From positions 16,450 to 80,449 of the forward strand of contig NZ_JADMUH010000004.1 of assembly GCF_015546995.1 (NCBI RefSeq): a stretch of 64,000 nucleotides of DNA. Direction: 5' to 3'. This document shows, in pieces, positions 61,004-64,000 of the stretch; positions within the stretch are counted from its first letter, which is position 1; every line of letters begins with the position of its first letter. A program made the translations under genes and the position numbers. The DNA is from Streptococcus infantis. GTDB taxonomy: Bacteria > Bacillota > Bacilli > Lactobacillales > Streptococcaceae. The notes beneath the pieces are model-generated. The model had not been told where the DNA came from. It searched no databases and saw only the letters and a program-made list of their open reading frames with translations.

Positions 61004-61537
61004 ATGAAAATCTATTATTCAAAATTTGTCGGTGTCGGCTATCTAGTCTTTGCGGCGGGTGTATTCTTTCAATTTTTCTTTTTCCTCGCGCATGGATTAA
61101 TCGACTTTTCCCAGCTTAGTCTTCTCACGGTGGGTCCAACCATCCTCTTTTTCGCTGCTATCTATTCAACGATTGCAGGTATCAAAAGACTGACTAGTCG
61201 CAGGCTTTCCTTTGAATTCACCTTTGAAGGCATTTATGTCTATCCCGGGCTCTTCTTTTCCAAGGAAATCTTCATCCCAAAAGAAGAATTGTTGCGAGCA
61301 TCTTATGTTGAAGTGGATGTCAGTGACCCCGACCACGTTAACAGCAAGGCTTACTATTTAGACTTCGATCTGAGAGAGGTGACCCAGCTAGAAGATATTT
61401 CTAAGTCAAACGTCATCATCGATACAAGCTCCTTGAAATTACGTCTCACCCTTAGCCTTTGTCGATTTAGAGAGGAAGAAAAAGCCGAGTTAGCGACCTA
61501 TCTAAAAGAAAACTACGGAATTGATTTCTTATATTAG
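61004..61537 (+). CDS. Small membrane protein, unknown (EbsA-like possible)
   Basis: 177 residues with two N-terminal spans (about 10-30 and 38-60) and a soluble PH-like C-terminal half (FEFTFEGIYVYPG). No sure family; loosely like pore-forming/EbsA-type membrane proteins. AGGAGG site, own promoter and terminator. Confidence 0.7.
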   Translation: MKIYYSKFVGVGYLVFAAGVFFQFFFFLAHGLIDFSQLSLLTVGPTILFFAAIYSTIAGIKRLTSRRLSFEFTFEGIYVYPGLFFSKEIFIPKEELLRASYVEVDVSDPDHVNSKAYYLDFDLREVTQLEDISKSNVIIDTSSLKLRLTLSLCRFREEEKAELATYLKENYGIDFLY

Positions 61538-61549
61538 CAAGTAATAAAA

Positions 61550-61575
61550 AAGCCCTAAAAACAGGGCTTTTTTGA
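61550..61575 (+). terminator. Terminator
   Basis: AAAGCCCT/AGGGCTTTTTT stem. Confidence 0.85.
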
Positions 61576-61720
61576 TATTATCCTTATTATCTTTCACTTT
61601 AAAGTGGACTTGTTCATTATCCAACTTAAACGTCATGTATAGTTGAATGATAAAAAATTTATGCTTTGAGAACATAGAAAAGCAAGGACAATTCTCCACC
61701 CTTACTTCTGATTGATGTTC

Positions 61721-62284
61721 TTAGTTACGGTAAAACTGGTTATCTTTGTCGCTTACAGATTGACCGATAGACAAGACATCTTGACTGCCATCTGTACCTG
61801 TCACTTCATTTTGGACTCCAGCTGGGGTAAAGATCAGTCGTGCCCCTTGCCCACCACCGACAAGATGAATACCTGTTAAGTAGTAGCCGTCTTTTTCCTC
61901 TACTTGCCCCATCTCGTATTTAAAGGTTCCATTTGAACTTTGGATCGTTACAATTCCATCTGCTGTGACTGTTGCAGTTGTTCCCGCGTAGTTTTCCCAA
62001 ATCCCTACAAACTTAGCGTAAGCCTCTTGTGATTTTTGCTTATCTTCCTTTTGTTCTGCTTGAGTGGTTGTAGCTTCTGTCGCACTATTTGTTTCTGACT
62101 TCTGCTCCTCTTTTTGGCCTGCTTCAGTTTTACTTGCGGACTCTGTAGTCACCTTGCTTGTTGTCTCCTTTTGGTTTGAAGATGACGTATTCTTGTCAGT
62201 CTTTCCACCACAGGCAACTAAGGTCAAGGCAGTCAACAAGGTCAGGACTGATAGGCTCGTATAGCGCAATGTTTTGTTTTTCAT
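61721..62284 (-). CDS. Lipoprotein with DUF6287-like C-terminal domain
   Basis: 187 residues from the ATG at 62284 (AAAGGAG). Lipobox LVAC, a long Ser/Thr/Glu/Lys-rich linker (about 25-90), then a small domain with FVGIWENYAGTTATVTADG and a GGGQGARLIF turn. Function unknown. Confidence 0.8.
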   Translation of the reverse strand: MKNKTLRYTSLSVLTLLTALTLVACGGKTDKNTSSSNQKETTSKVTTESASKTEAGQKEEQKSETNSATEATTTQAEQKEDKQKSQEAYAKFVGIWENYAGTTATVTADGIVTIQSSNGTFKYEMGQVEEKDGYYLTGIHLVGGGQGARLIFTPAGVQNEVTGTDGSQDVLSIGQSVSDKDNQFYRN

Positions 62285-62410
62285 AAAAATCTCCTTTGAA
62301 ATAGACACAGATAAAAATAGCTCGTCAGATTTTACATAGATTTCGACGGCTGTGTCGTAGTCTTCAGTGTATCATTTATTTGCTTTTAATTCAATAGCTA
62401 TCATATATCG

Positions 62411-62441
62411 AAAAAAGGCTAATCCAAGTAGGAATTAGCCC
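62411..62441 (-). terminator. Terminator after queA
   Basis: GGGCTAATTCC/GGATTAGCC stem with a T-run on the minus strand. Confidence 0.8.
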
Positions 62442-62471
62442 TTTTATTTCTAGTTTTGATTTGCTCGTTTT

Positions 62472-63509
62472 TTAGTAGATAAACATGGCATCGCCAAAGC
62501 TAAAGAAACGGTATTTTTCATCGATAGCATGCTGGTAGGCTTTGAGGACCAATTCACGGCCTGCAAAAGCTGAGACAAGCATGACCAAGGTAGACTTCGG
62601 CAGGTGGAAATTAGTAGAAAAAGCATCCACCACCTTCCAGTCATAGCCTGGTTTGATAAAGATATTGGTCCAGCCAGAGTCAGCCTGGATTTGACCATCA
62701 AACTTGCTTCCGATGGTTTCGAGCGTACGGATAGAAGTTGTCCCCACAGCAATCACGCGACCACCATTGTCCTTGACCTGACGCAAGGTTGCAGCAGCTT
62801 CCTCAGACAACTGATAAAACTCTGAATGCATCTCGTGTTCATCTAGATTATCGACTGAAACAGGTCTAAAGGTCCCAAGTCCAACGTGCAAGGTCAGGTA
62901 GACTAGGTGAACACCTTTCTGCTGAATTTCTTCTAATAATTCTTTGGTAAAATGCAGACCTGCAGTCGGGGCAGCAGCTGAGCCACTCTCCTTGGCATAG
63001 ACGGTCTGGTACCGTTCACGGTCATCCAACTTTTCGTGGATATAAGGAGGCAAGGGCATTTCTCCCAGACTTTCAAGCACCTCTAGGAAAATTCCCTCAT
63101 ACTCAAAGCGAACAATACGGCCACCATGGGTTAATTCCTCGGTCACGACTGCGCTTAGGCGACCATCCCCAAAGACAACACGGGTACCAACCTTGAGACG
63201 CTTAGCTGGCTTTGCCAAGACTTCCCATTCGTCTCCTGCTGTATTTTTCAAGAGCAAGAGTTCAACGTGACCCCCTGTTTCTTCTTTTTGGCCATGAAGT
63301 CGCGCGGGTAGTACGCGGGTGTCATTCATAACCAGGGCATCACCTGGCTCTAGCATTTCAATAATTGAGTGAAAATGGCGATCTTGAAATTCTCCTGTTT
63401 TGCGATTGACCATCAAGAGCTTAGAGGCATCGCGCTTTTCCAGAGGTGTCTGTGCAATCAGCTCCTCTGGCAAGTGGAAATCAAAATCATTGGTATTCAT
63501 TGGTGTCAT
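62472..63509 (-). CDS. queA: tRNA preQ1(34) S-adenosylmethionine ribosyltransferase-isomerase QueA
   Basis: 345 residues from the ATG at 63509 (AAAAGGAAA). Motifs [34 protein letters not shown] and [18 protein letters not shown]. Adds the epoxycyclopentane part to preQ1 in tRNA, continuing the pathway begun by queCDEF 24 kb away. Tgt is not in the window. Confidence 0.97.
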   Translation of the reverse strand: MTPMNTNDFDFHLPEELIAQTPLEKRDASKLLMVNRKTGEFQDRHFHSIIEMLEPGDALVMNDTRVLPARLHGQKEETGGHVELLLLKNTAGDEWEVLAKPAKRLKVGTRVVFGDGRLSAVVTEELTHGGRIVRFEYEGIFLEVLESLGEMPLPPYIHEKLDDRERYQTVYAKESGSAAAPTAGLHFTKELLEEIQQKGVHLVYLTLHVGLGTFRPVSVDNLDEHEMHSEFYQLSEEAAATLRQVKDNGGRVIAVGTTSIRTLETIGSKFDGQIQADSGWTNIFIKPGYDWKVVDAFSTNFHLPKSTLVMLVSAFAGRELVLKAYQHAIDEKYRFFSFGDAMFIY

Positions 63510-63538
63510 TTTTCCTTTTCTTTTCTAATAGAGTTGCA

Positions 63539-64000
63539 TTAGCTGTCAAAGCGAACTTCTTCAAGTAGGTACTCGATGAAACGTTCACCCATCTTGGACA
63601 AGCTTGTCTTTTCATGCTGGATATAAACCAGCTCAATCGGATCATCAATATCAAGTGGAATCGAAACGATATTGTCTCCATTGAGGTTACTATTAAGGAT
63701 ACCAGTCGCGATGGTATAGCCGTCCAAACCAATCAAGAGATTGAACAAGGTCGCACGGTCACTAACAACGATGGATTTCTTGTGGTGTTCCTGAGACAAA
63801 ATCTCCTCCGAGAAATAGAAGGAATTATGGGTACCTTGGTCATAGCTCAAGTATGGGAAGTCTTCTAGATCTGCCAACTGTACCTTGTCTCTTTTAGCAA
63901 GAGGGTTGGTCTTGCTGACAAAGATATGGGGTTGGGCTGTAAAGAGATGGTGAGCAACCAGATGGTTGTCGTCCAACATCTTCGAAAGAACGTCCCGGTT
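63539..64000 (-). CDS. LysR-family regulator (C-terminal part; 5' end outside window)
   Basis: The frame is open at 64000. Visible part is the effector-binding domain: TAQPHIFVSKTNPLAKRDKV, then LSYDQGTHNSFYFSEE and GLDGYTIATG. Resembles CmbR/CysR-type sulfur-metabolism regulators of streptococci, but the family member cannot be fixed without the N-terminus. 29 bp upstream of queA on the same strand. Confidence 0.82.
   Translation of the reverse strand, partial: NRDVLSKMLDDNHLVAHHLFTAQPHIFVSKTNPLAKRDKVQLADLEDFPYLSYDQGTHNSFYFSEEILSQEHHKKSIVVSDRATLFNLLIGLDGYTIATGILNSNLNGDNIVSIPLDIDDPIELVYIQHEKTSLSKMGERFIEYLLEEVRFDS

Overview
The window reads as chromosome of a mitis-group Streptococcus (close to S. 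mitis, S. oralis or S. pneumoniae). The evidence is low-GC coding sequence, YSIRK/LPXTG surface enzymes, a NanA sialidase, a SatABC sialic-acid importer, two BOX repeats, and pneumococcus-like gene order around recG-alr-acpS, secA and dnaI-dnaB-nrdR. The species cannot be fixed from the sequence alone.

Layout. (1) 1-18.3 kb, minus strand: a host-glycan locus. It holds a giant surface protein that joins a V8-like serine protease to a GH29 fucosidase, then nanK, sialate lyase, a DUF624 membrane protein, a YhcH-type protein, satC-satB-satA, nanE, the NanA sialidase and an acetyl-ester hydrolase. Together these can remove fucose, sialic acid and acetyl groups outside the cell, import free Neu5Ac and convert it to GlcNAc-6-P. 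Three promoters carry the same 12-bp motif GAAAGTAGTTTC at exactly 89 bp from the -10 box, and most promoters also carry cre-like sites, so I infer one activator-controlled, catabolite-repressed regulon. (2) 18.4-18.65 kb: a small independent transcript behind three TTTAAG-like hexamers, which may be a CiaR-dependent sRNA or a 21-residue peptide gene. (3) 18.6-33.3 kb: housekeeping genes recG, alr, acpS, two DAHP synthases, secA, lemA, a TPM-domain protein, der, a nitroreductase, dnaI, dnaB and nrdR. (4) 33.4-40.1 kb: a GntR-ABC transporter set, lrgAB, a cysteine-rich MarR regulator with two identical operators, a DUF4649 protein with thioredoxin, and queCDEF behind a preQ1-I riboswitch. (5) 40-49.4 kb: aquaporin, DUF2785, diacetyl/acetoin reductase, lipoproteins, rsmE-prmA, Nudix, DUF3013 and rarA.

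(6) 49.4-54 kb: 6S RNA and tRNA-Lys(CUU). The tRNA 3' end is duplicated as a perfect 40-bp repeat 4.2 kb downstream, bracketing a decayed integrative element. Inside are a truncated phage-type repressor, integrase tails, an HdeD-like protein, an aldo/keto reductase and an LtrA gene broken by one in-frame TGA. (7) 54-64 kb: an AI-2E-family exporter, a DUF308 membrane protein with a possible papain-like tail, an Rrf2 regulator with two matching operators next to an oxidoreductase-hydrolase-SDR operon, small membrane and lipoproteins, queA (last steps of the queuosine pathway begun by queCDEF) and a LysR regulator running off the end.

All assignments are from reading the sequence; no database search was possible.
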